This document shows, one piece after another, positions 37,057 to 45,403 of a DNA stretch of 64,000 bases; positions within the stretch are counted from its first letter, which is position 1, and every line of letters starts with the position of its first letter. Origin of the DNA: Chitinophagaceae bacterium (GTDB taxonomy: Bacteria; Bacteroidota; Bacteroidia; Chitinophagales; Chitinophagaceae); assembly GCA_027486835.1 (NCBI GenBank), contig JAIXOJ010000191.1, forward strand, positions 1 to 64,000. Direction: 5' to 3'. The position numbers were made by a program, and so were the translations under genes. The notes under the pieces are model-generated. The model was not told the DNA's origin, ran no database searches, and was given only the letters and a program-made list of their open reading frames with translations.

Positions 37057-38439
37057 ATGAATCAAACAAAGGTTTTTCTTTATTTCAGTTTTACAATTCT
37101 GCTTTTTTTATCGCAGGTAACGATAGGTTTTAGTCAAAACAATTGGTACACGCAAGGAAATTTTTCACCTGCTAAAAGAATTGCCTTAACGCTTACCAAT
37201 ACATTGGATTTTGAACGAAAGGATGTGCCAGTAGCTATAAAGAGAAATGAATTTGCTTTTTCCGATTACCAAGATTTTGAAATTACCATTGTGGATCCTA
37301 TGCTTGAGCCCAGACCAGATCCAGGCATCAAACAGCAAGGCAATTTTGGGGTGCATGAAATAAGAGGGGAACATTATGGACGAATGATTTTTCACCAGTT
37401 GGATGATTTAGACAAGGATGGAATTTGGGATGAATTGTTTTTTATCACCAACATGAAACCAAAAGAAACCAAAACAATTTATATCTACATTGGATACAAT
37501 AATCGAGGTTGGAATCCCTATACTACTGCTGCTACAATAGGTAGTTACGTACGCCACCTAGTACCTTTTTGGGAAAACGAATACGTGGGGTGGAAGCTTT
37601 GGTATCCTGCCGATTGTGATGTTTATGGCAAAAGAAAACCACAGTTAATTACATCAAAACTTAGTTTGGATAATTTAGATGGTTACGGTGTGCCGCACGA
37701 TATGGGTAGCGACATTATGGGTGTGGGCGTTTCCTTGGGTGGTGGCGGTGTTGTTATGTTTGACGATACCAACAAGCCTGATACGGTTTCAAGACCCAGA
37801 TTTACCCCTGCTAGAAAAAAGGCAGGTGTTAAAACCCCTTTCAACGTAGGACAATTGAGCGATACAAGGTATTCGTTTGATGTGGTTGTAAACGGGCCGA
37901 TTAGAAGCATTGTTAAAGTAAGAACCTTCAATTGGAATTCAGGTAATGGTTTTTATGAGTTAGAGCAAACTTATACCGCATATACAAGGCAAAACTATTC
38001 CACTTGCCAGGTGAAGTTTACCACATTTCAGCCCAAAAATAAAAACGTGTTTTTTGGTTGCGGCATCAAAAAGCACCCAGGCATAGAAGCAACATTGTAT
38101 AAAAAAGACAACATAGTACTGAGTGGCGGACCAGAAGAAATAGTAAACCCCGATGATCCTACTAATAAAAATCAAATTGTAGATTATATATCCACCGCTT
38201 TAGTCGTTAAAAAACAATACCAACCACAACTACAAGTTGTACGATCCGATACAACTAATAATTATGCTTTTAAAATAAAACCGACAAAAGACTTGAAATT
38301 TGAGTACCTCATAGGTGCTGCTTGGAGCGAAGGCCCACCTTTTAAAACCAATGCAGATTTTAAGGATTATATGGTGAAAACGGAAGAGGAATATGAAAAC
38401 CCACTTCAAGTTAAAGTAGGGGAAATAGAAAAAAAATAA
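37057..38439 (+). CDS. Secreted DUF4861-like protein
   Basis: About 460 residues with the signal peptide MNQTKVFLYFSFTILLFLSQ (an ATG at 37042 would add five residues). The mature part looks like an all-beta protein: RIALTLTNTLDFERKDVPVAI, GMxxGxx-type turns (PHDMGSDIMGVGVSLGGGG), FDVVVNGPIRSIVKVRTFNW and FEYLIGAAWSEGPPF. This matches what I recall of DUF4861, a family found in Bacteroidota glycan-degradation loci with polysaccharide lyases and unsaturated-uronyl hydrolases. Its function is not settled. It starts the second run of the cluster and lies 27 bp before the GH39-cupin fusion gene, so the two proteins likely act on the same product in the periplasm. Confidence 0.65.
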   Translation: MNQTKVFLYFSFTILLFLSQVTIGFSQNNWYTQGNFSPAKRIALTLTNTLDFERKDVPVAIKRNEFAFSDYQDFEITIVDPMLEPRPDPGIKQQGNFGVHEIRGEHYGRMIFHQLDDLDKDGIWDELFFITNMKPKETKTIYIYIGYNNRGWNPYTTAATIGSYVRHLVPFWENEYVGWKLWYPADCDVYGKRKPQLITSKLSLDNLDGYGVPHDMGSDIMGVGVSLGGGGVVMFDDTNKPDTVSRPRFTPARKKAGVKTPFNVGQLSDTRYSFDVVVNGPIRSIVKVRTFNWNSGNGFYELEQTYTAYTRQNYSTCQVKFTTFQPKNKNVFFGCGIKKHPGIEATLYKKDNIVLSGGPEEIVNPDDPTNKNQIVDYISTALVVKKQYQPQLQVVRSDTTNNYAFKIKPTKDLKFEYLIGAAWSEGPPFKTNADFKDYMVKTEEEYENPLQVKVGEIEKK

Positions 38440-38466
38440 AGCACTCAGCTAAAAAAATTATAGAAA

Positions 38467-40350
38467 ATGGATAGAGAAGAATTTTGGTTATTGAGGAATA
38501 AAAAGTGGGTGTTCAACGCCTTACTTACGCCCATTTTATTGTGCTTGAGTATAAATGCCATTGATGCGCAGAAAATTGACACCAGTTCTAAAAGGGTAAT
38601 AACAGACGTCAACATATCACTGCCTAGTATTGGCAAACTGAAACAAAGAAGTACCAATGAAATTGCCTCTTCCAATTGGATTATCGGTTGCGAAACACTT
38701 GACAGGGACTTTACAGATTATGACCAATACAAAGAATACATAGTACCCTTAGGCATCAAGTTGTTGCGAATGCAGGCAGGTTGGACAAAAACAGAGAAGG
38801 TAAAAGGGCGGTACGACTGGGCATGGTTAGATCATATTATTGATGATGCAACAAGCAGGGGTTTTAAACCTTGGCTACAAACCTCTTATGGCAACAAGTT
38901 ATATCCTGGCGGTGGCGGGGATAACCTAGGTGCAGGTATGCCAACCTCTAAAGAGGCTTTGGAGGGCTACAACAAATGGGTAGCTGCCATGGTAACAAGG
39001 TATAAGGACAAAGTAAAAGATTGGGAAATTTGGAATGAACCCAATTTTGGGGACAATACAGTCAATACACCCGAAATAACCGCCGATTTTAATATCAGAA
39101 CAGCAGAAATTATTAAACGCATCCAACCAGAAGCGCGTATTTCTGGTTTGGCTTTAGGGCATTTTAACTATGAATTTGTGGACGGGTTTTTAAAATACAT
39201 AGCCAAAAAAGGAAGGGCCAAATTGTTTGACAACTTCACTTACCATGACTATGTGTATAACCCTGACGCCAACTACTACCAAGTGTATCTATTGCAAACT
39301 TTATTGGAAAAATACACCCCCGGTGTGCAACTAAGGCAGGGAGAGAATGGGGCACCCTCGGGGAGTGGGTCAGGTAGAGGTGCTTTGTGGGATTATGAAT
39401 GGTCTGAGTTGACCCAAGCAAAATGGGATATCCGCCGAATGCTGGGAAATTTAGGACATGGTATAGAGTGCAGCATTTTTGGACTAATAGAAATGGCGTA
39501 CACCAATGGCCCAATCAATAAATTGAACTATAAGGGAATCATTAAATCAGATTCTACCAAAAAAGTGATTCGCCCAAAAATGGCTTATTACGCCATCCAA
39601 AACGTAACCTCCATTTTCGATGATCAATTAGAAAGAATTAAAGGCTTGGAATTCACACATAATATCAACGGCGTAAATCCTGAGGATAATAAATACACTA
39701 CCAATACTGACAGAAGCATCTCTGTGTATGGTTTTCGCAACAAGCAAACGCAAAAACAATTGTACACTATTTGGATGGATGACCATATTCCTGCCGAATC
39801 CAATAAAACAAATTCGATGGAATTTATCTTTTCCAATGCAAACTTCTCTGATCCAGTTTTGGTGGATATGATTACAGGTACAGTCTATGAAATACCCGAA
39901 AACAAATGGAGCAAAAAAGGCAATGTTTATACTTTTAAGGACATCCCAATCTATGATGCCCCAATTGTAATTGCAGATAAATCAACGATTCATTTTAAGC
40001 AAATTAAATCAAACAGTAACAGCTTTTTGTATGATAAAGAACTTCCTTGGGACGATTTAGGCGGCGGTGTTCAAAGGCAGGTGGTTGGCTATAATAAAGA
40101 TTTGATGATTGTAAAATTCAAGTTTCAAAAAGGAGGATTAGGTGCGCCTCACCACCATGTTCATTCTCAAAGTGCGGTGGTACTAAGTGGTGTGTTTGAG
40201 TTAACCATCGATGGAAAAAAGAAAATACTCAAAGCGGGTGATGGCTATATGGTAGAACCCAATGTTGTACACAGTGCTTTATGTTTAGAGGATGGGATAT
40301 TGGTAGATGCTTTTAATCCTACTAGGGACGAATTTTTATTGTCACATTAG
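38467..40350 (+). CDS. GH39-like glycosidase fused to a KdgF-like cupin
   Basis: 627 residues with a long signal-like N-terminus (NALLTPILLCLSINAIDAQ). Residues about 65-500 form a clan-A glycosidase barrel: WEIWNEPNF carries the likely acid/base (E191) and LRQGENGAPS the likely nucleophile (E293), with 102 residues between, as in GH39 and related families. Residues about 523-627 form a cupin that closely follows KdgF: the metal site H562-x-H564, Q568 and H602, and D614 in LVDAFNP corresponds to the catalytic Asp of KdgF. KdgF turns 4,5-unsaturated uronates into linear ketones. The fusion would couple release of a terminal uronate to its linearisation outside the cytoplasm. It lies between the DUF4861-like gene and the SSS symporter (54 bp). 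Fusion is certain from the frame. The coupled function is inference. Confidence 0.82.
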   Translation: MDREEFWLLRNKKWVFNALLTPILLCLSINAIDAQKIDTSSKRVITDVNISLPSIGKLKQRSTNEIASSNWIIGCETLDRDFTDYDQYKEYIVPLGIKLLRMQAGWTKTEKVKGRYDWAWLDHIIDDATSRGFKPWLQTSYGNKLYPGGGGDNLGAGMPTSKEALEGYNKWVAAMVTRYKDKVKDWEIWNEPNFGDNTVNTPEITADFNIRTAEIIKRIQPEARISGLALGHFNYEFVDGFLKYIAKKGRAKLFDNFTYHDYVYNPDANYYQVYLLQTLLEKYTPGVQLRQGENGAPSGSGSGRGALWDYEWSELTQAKWDIRRMLGNLGHGIECSIFGLIEMAYTNGPINKLNYKGIIKSDSTKKVIRPKMAYYAIQNVTSIFDDQLERIKGLEFTHNINGVNPEDNKYTTNTDRSISVYGFRNKQTQKQLYTIWMDDHIPAESNKTNSMEFIFSNANFSDPVLVDMITGTVYEIPENKWSKKGNVYTFKDIPIYDAPIVIADKSTIHFKQIKSNSNSFLYDKELPWDDLGGGVQRQVVGYNKDLMIVKFKFQKGGLGAPHHHVHSQSAVVLSGVFELTIDGKKKILKAGDGYMVEPNVVHSALCLEDGILVDAFNPTRDEFLLSH

Positions 40351-40404
40351 GTTGGTGGCGCAAATTACGAGTGTATTTTTTTTATTGCTTTCCATAAATT
40401 TAAC

Positions 40405-42057
40405 ATGAATAAGCTTCAATTATTAGATTATATAACCATCATTATTTACATGGCATTGATGTGCGGTATCGGCCTTTTCTTAGGCAAATACATTAAAAAC
40501 ATTGGTGATTATTTTAAGGGGGGAAGTGCGGTTTCATGGGTGGCTGGTGGCATCAGTAATTTCATGACCAAGTTTAGCACATTCGTATTTGTGGCTTATG
40601 CGGGCATTGCCTATTCTGACGGTTTGGTAGCTATTACGTTGATGTGGTCCACGATATTTCCTTCATTAATTGCGGTGTTTGTCTATGCAAAAATTTGGAA
40701 AAGAGCGGGCATCATCAGTCCAGTGGAGTTTTTAGAAACGAGGTATAATGCCCCAATCAGGCAGTTATTTTCTTGGAGTGGTGTATTGCTCAAGTTGTTG
40801 GATGACATGATTAAGCTCTATTCTATTGGCATATTTGTAACTGCTGCCTCTGGAATCCCCTTCCAAACAGCCGTTGTTTTTTGCGGATTAGTGGTAGCAG
40901 TATATACGGTTGTGGGAGGATTTCTAGCAGTAATCGTAACAGATGTTTTACAATTTGTCATTCTTTTCCTATCCACTTTCATTTTGGTTCCATTGGCTTA
41001 CAACGCCGCAGGTGGAATAAGCCACATGAAAGAAGTGATTCCCGCCAACATGAGTTTTTTTAATGGCCACAAGGGTGTCCCTTTTTTTATAGCTGTTTAT
41101 TACCTCACCATTATAATTAAATACTTAGGCAACTGGACCTTCATTCAACGCTTTTACAGTGCCAAATCAGAATCCGACGGAAGAAAAATTGGGTGGCTTA
41201 CCGCTGCTTTGTTCCTAGTATTTCCAGTAGTGTTTCTTTTCCCTTCAGTAGCTGCAAGGGTAATTATTCCCGACTTGAAAAACCCCGAAATGGCGTATGT
41301 GTCTTTATGCCTTAAACTATTGCCATCCGGTATTATGGGTTTAATGATTGCAGCCATGTTTGCCTCCACCATGTCTGTATTGAGTGCAGAATTTAATGTT
41401 ACTGCAAGTGTATTAACCAGAGATATCTATCAACGATTATTTAGAAAGAATGCCTTGCCAACGGAAACTTTATGGGTGGCGAGGGTGATGACATTATGTG
41501 TTGGGTTGATTGTTTCTTTTGGGGCTTTGTATGTAGATAAACTGGGAGGTGCATTTCAAGTGAACCAATACATTTCTGGTATATTCTCCATTCCGATGAT
41601 TATTCCAGTAATCATGGGGGTCATTTTCTGGAAACCCCAACCATGGGGTGCTATTGCCTCCATGTTCGTGGGTATTGGTGTGGGGATTTTCCTCAATTCT
41701 CACAAACAATTTAGTTGGGAAGTTGCTACCCTTATAGAAGTATTGGCTTGTATCGCTGTATTTCTCTCCTCTGGCTTTTTCCTTTCTTCTGATGAAGCAT
41801 ACAACACTCGGGTGAAAGCTTTCTTTAAAAAGTTAGCTACTCCCGTGGTAAACCTTGCGGAATCGCAGACTGGTGTAACGGGTGCTATCATGTTATTATA
41901 CGCTATTGCTTTTTTCATTACAGGTGCATTGTTTGTCATGATGAGCATCCCTTCCATCGGAAATTCAAGTGGTAAGTTGGCGATGGGTTCTGGTGCAGCA
42001 TGTATTATAGCGGCATTTATTTTTTATACAAAGCGGACAAAAGAAACGAGTGCATAA
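40405..42057 (+). CDS. Sodium:solute symporter (SSS family)
   Basis: 550 residues with about 13-14 predicted membrane segments, starting LLDYITIIIYMALMCGIGLFLGKYIKNIGDYFKGG. The typical SSS features are the GxxxxFxxxxG region around SWVAGGISNFMTKFSTFVF, SPVEFLETRYNAPIRQLFSW and the central GLMIAAMFASTMSVLSAEFN with the Na+-site Ser/Thr residues. SSS members carry sugars, sugar acids, proline or sialic acid with sodium. Its place between the uronyl-active fusion enzyme and glucuronate isomerase makes a uronate, or the linearised product, the best guess for its cargo. It is 54 bp after the fusion gene and 68 bp before uxaC, and so is part of one operon-like block. Confidence 0.9.
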   Translation: MNKLQLLDYITIIIYMALMCGIGLFLGKYIKNIGDYFKGGSAVSWVAGGISNFMTKFSTFVFVAYAGIAYSDGLVAITLMWSTIFPSLIAVFVYAKIWKRAGIISPVEFLETRYNAPIRQLFSWSGVLLKLLDDMIKLYSIGIFVTAASGIPFQTAVVFCGLVVAVYTVVGGFLAVIVTDVLQFVILFLSTFILVPLAYNAAGGISHMKEVIPANMSFFNGHKGVPFFIAVYYLTIIIKYLGNWTFIQRFYSAKSESDGRKIGWLTAALFLVFPVVFLFPSVAARVIIPDLKNPEMAYVSLCLKLLPSGIMGLMIAAMFASTMSVLSAEFNVTASVLTRDIYQRLFRKNALPTETLWVARVMTLCVGLIVSFGALYVDKLGGAFQVNQYISGIFSIPMIIPVIMGVIFWKPQPWGAIASMFVGIGVGIFLNSHKQFSWEVATLIEVLACIAVFLSSGFFLSSDEAYNTRVKAFFKKLATPVVNLAESQTGVTGAIMLLYAIAFFITGALFVMMSIPSIGNSSGKLAMGSGAACIIAAFIFYTKRTKETSA

Positions 42058-42072
42058 AAGTTTTCATTTCGT

Positions 42073-42108
42073 CCCTCTCATTTGGAGAGGAGTTGGGGTG
42101 AGGTTTAG
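42073..42108 (+). repeat. Dispersed repeat (copy 2 of 4)
   Basis: CCCTCTCATTTGGAGAGGAG followed by TTGGGGTGAGGTT, in the 68-bp gap between the symporter gene and uxaC. It has the same orientation as the other copies. Confidence 0.75.
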
Positions 42109-42125
42109 CTAAAAGGGTAACAATT

Positions 42126-43526
42126 ATGAAAGGGTTTAACGATAAAGATTTTCTACTAAAAAGCGATTATGGTAAAAGATTGTACCATGAAGTGGCTGCT
42201 GCTTTGCCTATTATCGATCCACACAACCATATTGACACGGCTTCATTGGCTGTCAACAAACAATTTGAAAACATCTACCAATTATGGGTGCAAAACGATC
42301 CTTACAAGCATCGCGCTATGCGCATTTATGGCATAAGCGAAGCCCTAATAACTGGTAACGAGCCTGATTATGAAAAATTTCGAGCTTGGGCAGAATGTTT
42401 TCCAAGTACTGCTGGCAATCCGTTGTTTCATTGGAGTTGCATGGAACTGAAACAATTGTTTGGTATTGATTGGATATTAAACACCAACAACGCAAAACAA
42501 GTATGGGATATTGCCAATGAGAAACTATCGAAAGGCAATTTTGGCGCTTTGGATATCGTGAAAAGTTTTGGAGTAGAATTGCTGAGTACTTCTGATGACT
42601 TAACGGATACTTTGGAACACCATATTGTATTTGCCAAGCAGCAAAATGGAATTACTTGTTTGCCTTCTTTAAGGGCGGATAGCATCATCAATTTTAATGC
42701 GGCTAACTTTTTTGCATGGCTCAACCAATTGCAATCGCAAACAGGCGTTTCGGTTACAGATATTGATACTTACCAACTCGCAATTATCAATCGCCTAGAT
42801 TTTTTTGACCAAGCTGGCTGTTTGTTAAGTGACCATTCTTTAGACGGAGGCTTTACTTTTTCAGCAGTGACTAAGCTTGATGCTACCGAATTGTTTGCTA
42901 ATCTATTAATTAGTAAGAAATTAGCTGATAATGAACTAGTACAGCTTCAATCTTATTTTTTAGATTTTCTAGGTAAGGAATATGCCAAGCGCAACTGGGT
43001 CATGCAATTGCACATTGGCGCACATCGCTTCACTAGCACGGTATTGCGAAACAAAGTGGGGCCGGCTGGCGGATATGCTTGTATTGGCAATACAGCCCAC
43101 ATTCCTTCTTTATGTCTTTTCCTTGATGGACTAGACATTGAAGGATTATTGCCCAAAACCATTCTCTATACATTAAACCCTGCCGACAATGCCGCTTTTG
43201 CCAGCCTCACAGGTTCTTACGCTGAGGATGGAGTGAAAGCCAAAGTGCAATACGGCCCGGCTTGGTGGTACAATGATCATTATGAAGGCATTCTTCAACA
43301 ATTAAAGGCACTCAGCAGCTATGGTTTGTTAAGCACTTCCATCGGCATGACTACTGATTCAAGAAGCATCGTTTCTTTCATTAGGCACAATTACTACCGC
43401 AGGATTCTCTGCAATCTTTTAGGCGAATGGGTGGAAAATGGATGGTTACCCAATGATTGGGATTTTGTATCGGAACTGGTGAAAAATATATCGTATCACA
43501 ATATTAAAAATTGGCTAACAAAATGA
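42126..43526 (+). CDS. uxaC: Glucuronate isomerase UxaC
   Basis: 466 residues, the usual length for UxaC. It shows the amidohydrolase-type metal motif PIIDPHNHIDTASL near residue 30, the LHIGAHR segment (VMQLHIGAHRFTS) and the C-terminal GMTTDSRSIVSFIRHNYYRRILCNLLG typical of uronate isomerases. It converts D-glucuronate to D-fructuronate (and galacturonate to tagaturonate) in the cytoplasm, the first step of the isomerase route. Its stop codon overlaps the next start (ATGA at 43523-43526), so translation of the SDR gene is coupled. Together with the SDR and UxuA genes it gives the route from glucuronate to KDG. Confidence 0.95.
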   Translation: MKGFNDKDFLLKSDYGKRLYHEVAAALPIIDPHNHIDTASLAVNKQFENIYQLWVQNDPYKHRAMRIYGISEALITGNEPDYEKFRAWAECFPSTAGNPLFHWSCMELKQLFGIDWILNTNNAKQVWDIANEKLSKGNFGALDIVKSFGVELLSTSDDLTDTLEHHIVFAKQQNGITCLPSLRADSIINFNAANFFAWLNQLQSQTGVSVTDIDTYQLAIINRLDFFDQAGCLLSDHSLDGGFTFSAVTKLDATELFANLLISKKLADNELVQLQSYFLDFLGKEYAKRNWVMQLHIGAHRFTSTVLRNKVGPAGGYACIGNTAHIPSLCLFLDGLDIEGLLPKTILYTLNPADNAAFASLTGSYAEDGVKAKVQYGPAWWYNDHYEGILQQLKALSSYGLLSTSIGMTTDSRSIVSFIRHNYYRRILCNLLGEWVENGWLPNDWDFVSELVKNISYHNIKNWLTK

Positions 43527-44365
43527 GTGAAGTAGGAAACGGAAAGATTGCAGTGGTTACTGGGGCAGGCGGCACATTATGCTCTGCAATGGCTATCAAC
43601 TTGGCAAGTCAGGGTTACAAGGTTGCCCTGTTGGGAAGAAGCTTAGATAAGTTGAAAAAAGTGGAAGAAATCATTCTTGCAGAAGGTGGCATTGCCATTT
43701 CGGTAGGTGTGGATGTGTCAGACGAAGCATCTGTTATCGCAGCAAAAGACACCGTTGAAAAAGAATTGGGCGTGTGTACCGTATTGATCAATGGTGCAGG
43801 TGGCAATCAAAACGATGCATTGACCAATATCACCGAATACGACGAACGGGAACTGCTAGATGATGGTTCTGTAAAAGGGTTTTTCAACCTCAAAATGGAC
43901 ATTTTCAATTCAGTCATCCAAATCAATACCATGGGTACAGTCATCCCTTGTTTTGTATTTGGACGCAGTATGGCAGCAAACAAACAAGGGAGTATCATCA
44001 ATATTGCCTCAATGAACAGCTATAGACCCCTATCCAAAGTGGGTGCTTATGGTATTGCAAAAGCAGGTATCGCCAATTTCACCCAATGGTTGGCCGCTTA
44101 TTTGGCTCCCGCGAATATTCGTGTAAATGCTATTGCACCTGGCTTTTTCTTGAATGACAGGAGTAGAAAAATCATGTTCGAAGCAGATGGTAGCCATTCA
44201 GCCCGTGCTAAAAATGTATTATCCCATACGCCTTTGAAAAGATTTGGCGAAGCACCCGAACTACTTGGGTGTATGAATTGGCTAATCAGCGAAGAAGCTG
44301 CTGGCTTTGTAACCGGAATAGTAGTACCTATTGATGGAGGCTTTCTGGCTACCTCTGGCATATAA
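43523..44365 (+). CDS. uxuB: SDR-type fructuronate reductase (mannonate oxidoreductase)
   Basis: 280 residues of the short-chain dehydrogenase fold: the cofactor glycine motif VVTGAGGTLCSAMA, the NGAGG strand (VLINGAGGNQNDA), the catalytic Ser-Tyr-Lys set with IINIASMNSYRPL and YGIAKAGI, and a C-terminal GIVVPIDGGFLA. E. coli UxuB is a polyol-type dehydrogenase, but many Bacteroidota use an SDR for fructuronate to mannonate, and the operon position between UxaC and UxuA supports that. The ATG at 43523 overlaps the uxaC stop. A TTG further up is in frame but unneeded. The long insertion near residues 95-125 (YDERELLDDGSVKGFFNL) is also seen in SDRs of this pathway. Confidence 0.85.
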   Translation: MSEVGNGKIAVVTGAGGTLCSAMAINLASQGYKVALLGRSLDKLKKVEEIILAEGGIAISVGVDVSDEASVIAAKDTVEKELGVCTVLINGAGGNQNDALTNITEYDERELLDDGSVKGFFNLKMDIFNSVIQINTMGTVIPCFVFGRSMAANKQGSIINIASMNSYRPLSKVGAYGIAKAGIANFTQWLAAYLAPANIRVNAIAPGFFLNDRSRKIMFEADGSHSARAKNVLSHTPLKRFGEAPELLGCMNWLISEEAAGFVTGIVVPIDGGFLATSGI

Positions 44366-44398
44366 AATCAATAAACGGCATAAAATTTCTTTTCAAAG

Positions 44399-44435
44399 CC
44401 CCTCGCCTTTGGAGAGGGGTTGGGGTGAGGTTCAA
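44399..44435 (+). repeat. Dispersed repeat (copy 3 of 4)
   Basis: CCCCTCGCCTTTGGAGAGGG followed by GTTGGGGTGAGGTT, 33 bp after the SDR gene and before the RraA-like gene. Confidence 0.8.
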
Positions 44436-44471
44436 CATTAATCGTAAACAATAAAATAAAAATAAAGGTGT

Positions 44472-45215
44472 ATGAGCGTAGATCAGTATAAAAAGGAAGT
44501 AGGGATGATGAACCTAGAAAAACTCATCGAAACAAGGGAAAGTATTTCAACTGCCACTTTTCCAATACCTGAAAAGGAATTGCTTTCTCGGTTTGAGCAG
44601 TTATATACTGGAGCGGTAAATGATGTGTTAAGGGAGTTTTGCCTATTAGATCAGGCATTGCCTAACCATATAATTCCTTTACGGGATTATAGAACGGTGG
44701 CTGGTTTTGCTTTTACGGTGAAAAGTGCACCTAACGTAAAAGTGAAAGGGGAAATGGAGTTTCGTACCCAAATGTTGGATGCAATGATTGAAGATTCATT
44801 TGTGGTTTGGGATACTAGCCGCGATCAAAAAGCTACCTTATGGGGTGGTGTAATGACGGCAACTGCGAAGGGGAAAAAACTAAAAGCAGCTTGTATTGAT
44901 GGTGGTATTAGGGATACGCACCAGATTTTAGAAGCAGATTTTCCAGTATTCTATGAGTACAGAACATCAAATGGAAGTTTGGGGAGATGTTTAATTACCC
45001 ATTACCAAATTCCTATTAAAATTGGCGATGTAACCATTAAACCAGGTGATGTGGTGGTAGGTGATATTGACGGGGTATTGATTGTACCAAGAGATATTGC
45101 TTATGATGTGCTAGTGAGAGCGGAGCAAATAAAAGAAAACGAGAAAACCATTTTTTGTTGGGTAGAAGCAGGTGACTCTGTACAATCTATCACTGAAAAA
45201 GGGGGTTACTTCTAA
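44472..45215 (+). CDS. RraA-family protein, probable class II pyruvate-type aldolase
   Basis: 247 residues. AAAGG lies 7 nt before the ATG. The core carries the RraA/HMG-aldolase marks: GGVMTATAKGKKLKAACIDGG, IRDTHQI with the conserved Arg-Asp pair used for substrate and metal binding, and GDVVVGDIDGVLIVP. True RraA regulates RNase E in E. coli, but most family members are divalent-metal aldolases that split 4-hydroxy-2-oxo acids to pyruvate and an aldehyde. Older databases call them methyltransferases, which is wrong. In this operon a fitting substrate would be KDG, or a related keto acid. No kdgK or kdgA is present in the window, so this gene may supply the missing cleavage. That role is inference. 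Confidence 0.8.
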   Translation: MSVDQYKKEVGMMNLEKLIETRESISTATFPIPEKELLSRFEQLYTGAVNDVLREFCLLDQALPNHIIPLRDYRTVAGFAFTVKSAPNVKVKGEMEFRTQMLDAMIEDSFVVWDTSRDQKATLWGGVMTATAKGKKLKAACIDGGIRDTHQILEADFPVFYEYRTSNGSLGRCLITHYQIPIKIGDVTIKPGDVVVGDIDGVLIVPRDIAYDVLVRAEQIKENEKTIFCWVEAGDSVQSITEKGGYF

Positions 45216-45237
45216 GGAATATTGATGTCTCCTTTTG

Positions 45238-45274
45238 CCCCTCGCCTTTGGAGAGGGGTTGGGGTGAGGTTTAA
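45238..45274 (+). repeat. Dispersed repeat (copy 4 of 4)
   Basis: CCCCTCGCCTTTGGAGAGGG followed by GTTGGGGTGAGGTT, 23 bp after the RraA-like gene. It is nearly identical to copy 3. Confidence 0.8.
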
Positions 45275-45403
45275 CTATCAACAGCGTAATCCTATTTAGC
45301 ACACTGTTAATTGAAATAATTACAGTAGCAATAATTTGTTGTAGATACGTTTTCATGCCTATCACCTAATACCTAACACTTATTACTTACTACTTCTAAG
45401 CAC

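Noticed and set aside
44472-45215. Annotation as RNase E regulator or menaquinone methyltransferase
   Set aside because: The sequence has the aldolase metal and substrate residues (IRD and GDIDG), and the operon is catabolic. The methyltransferase name is a known database error for this family.
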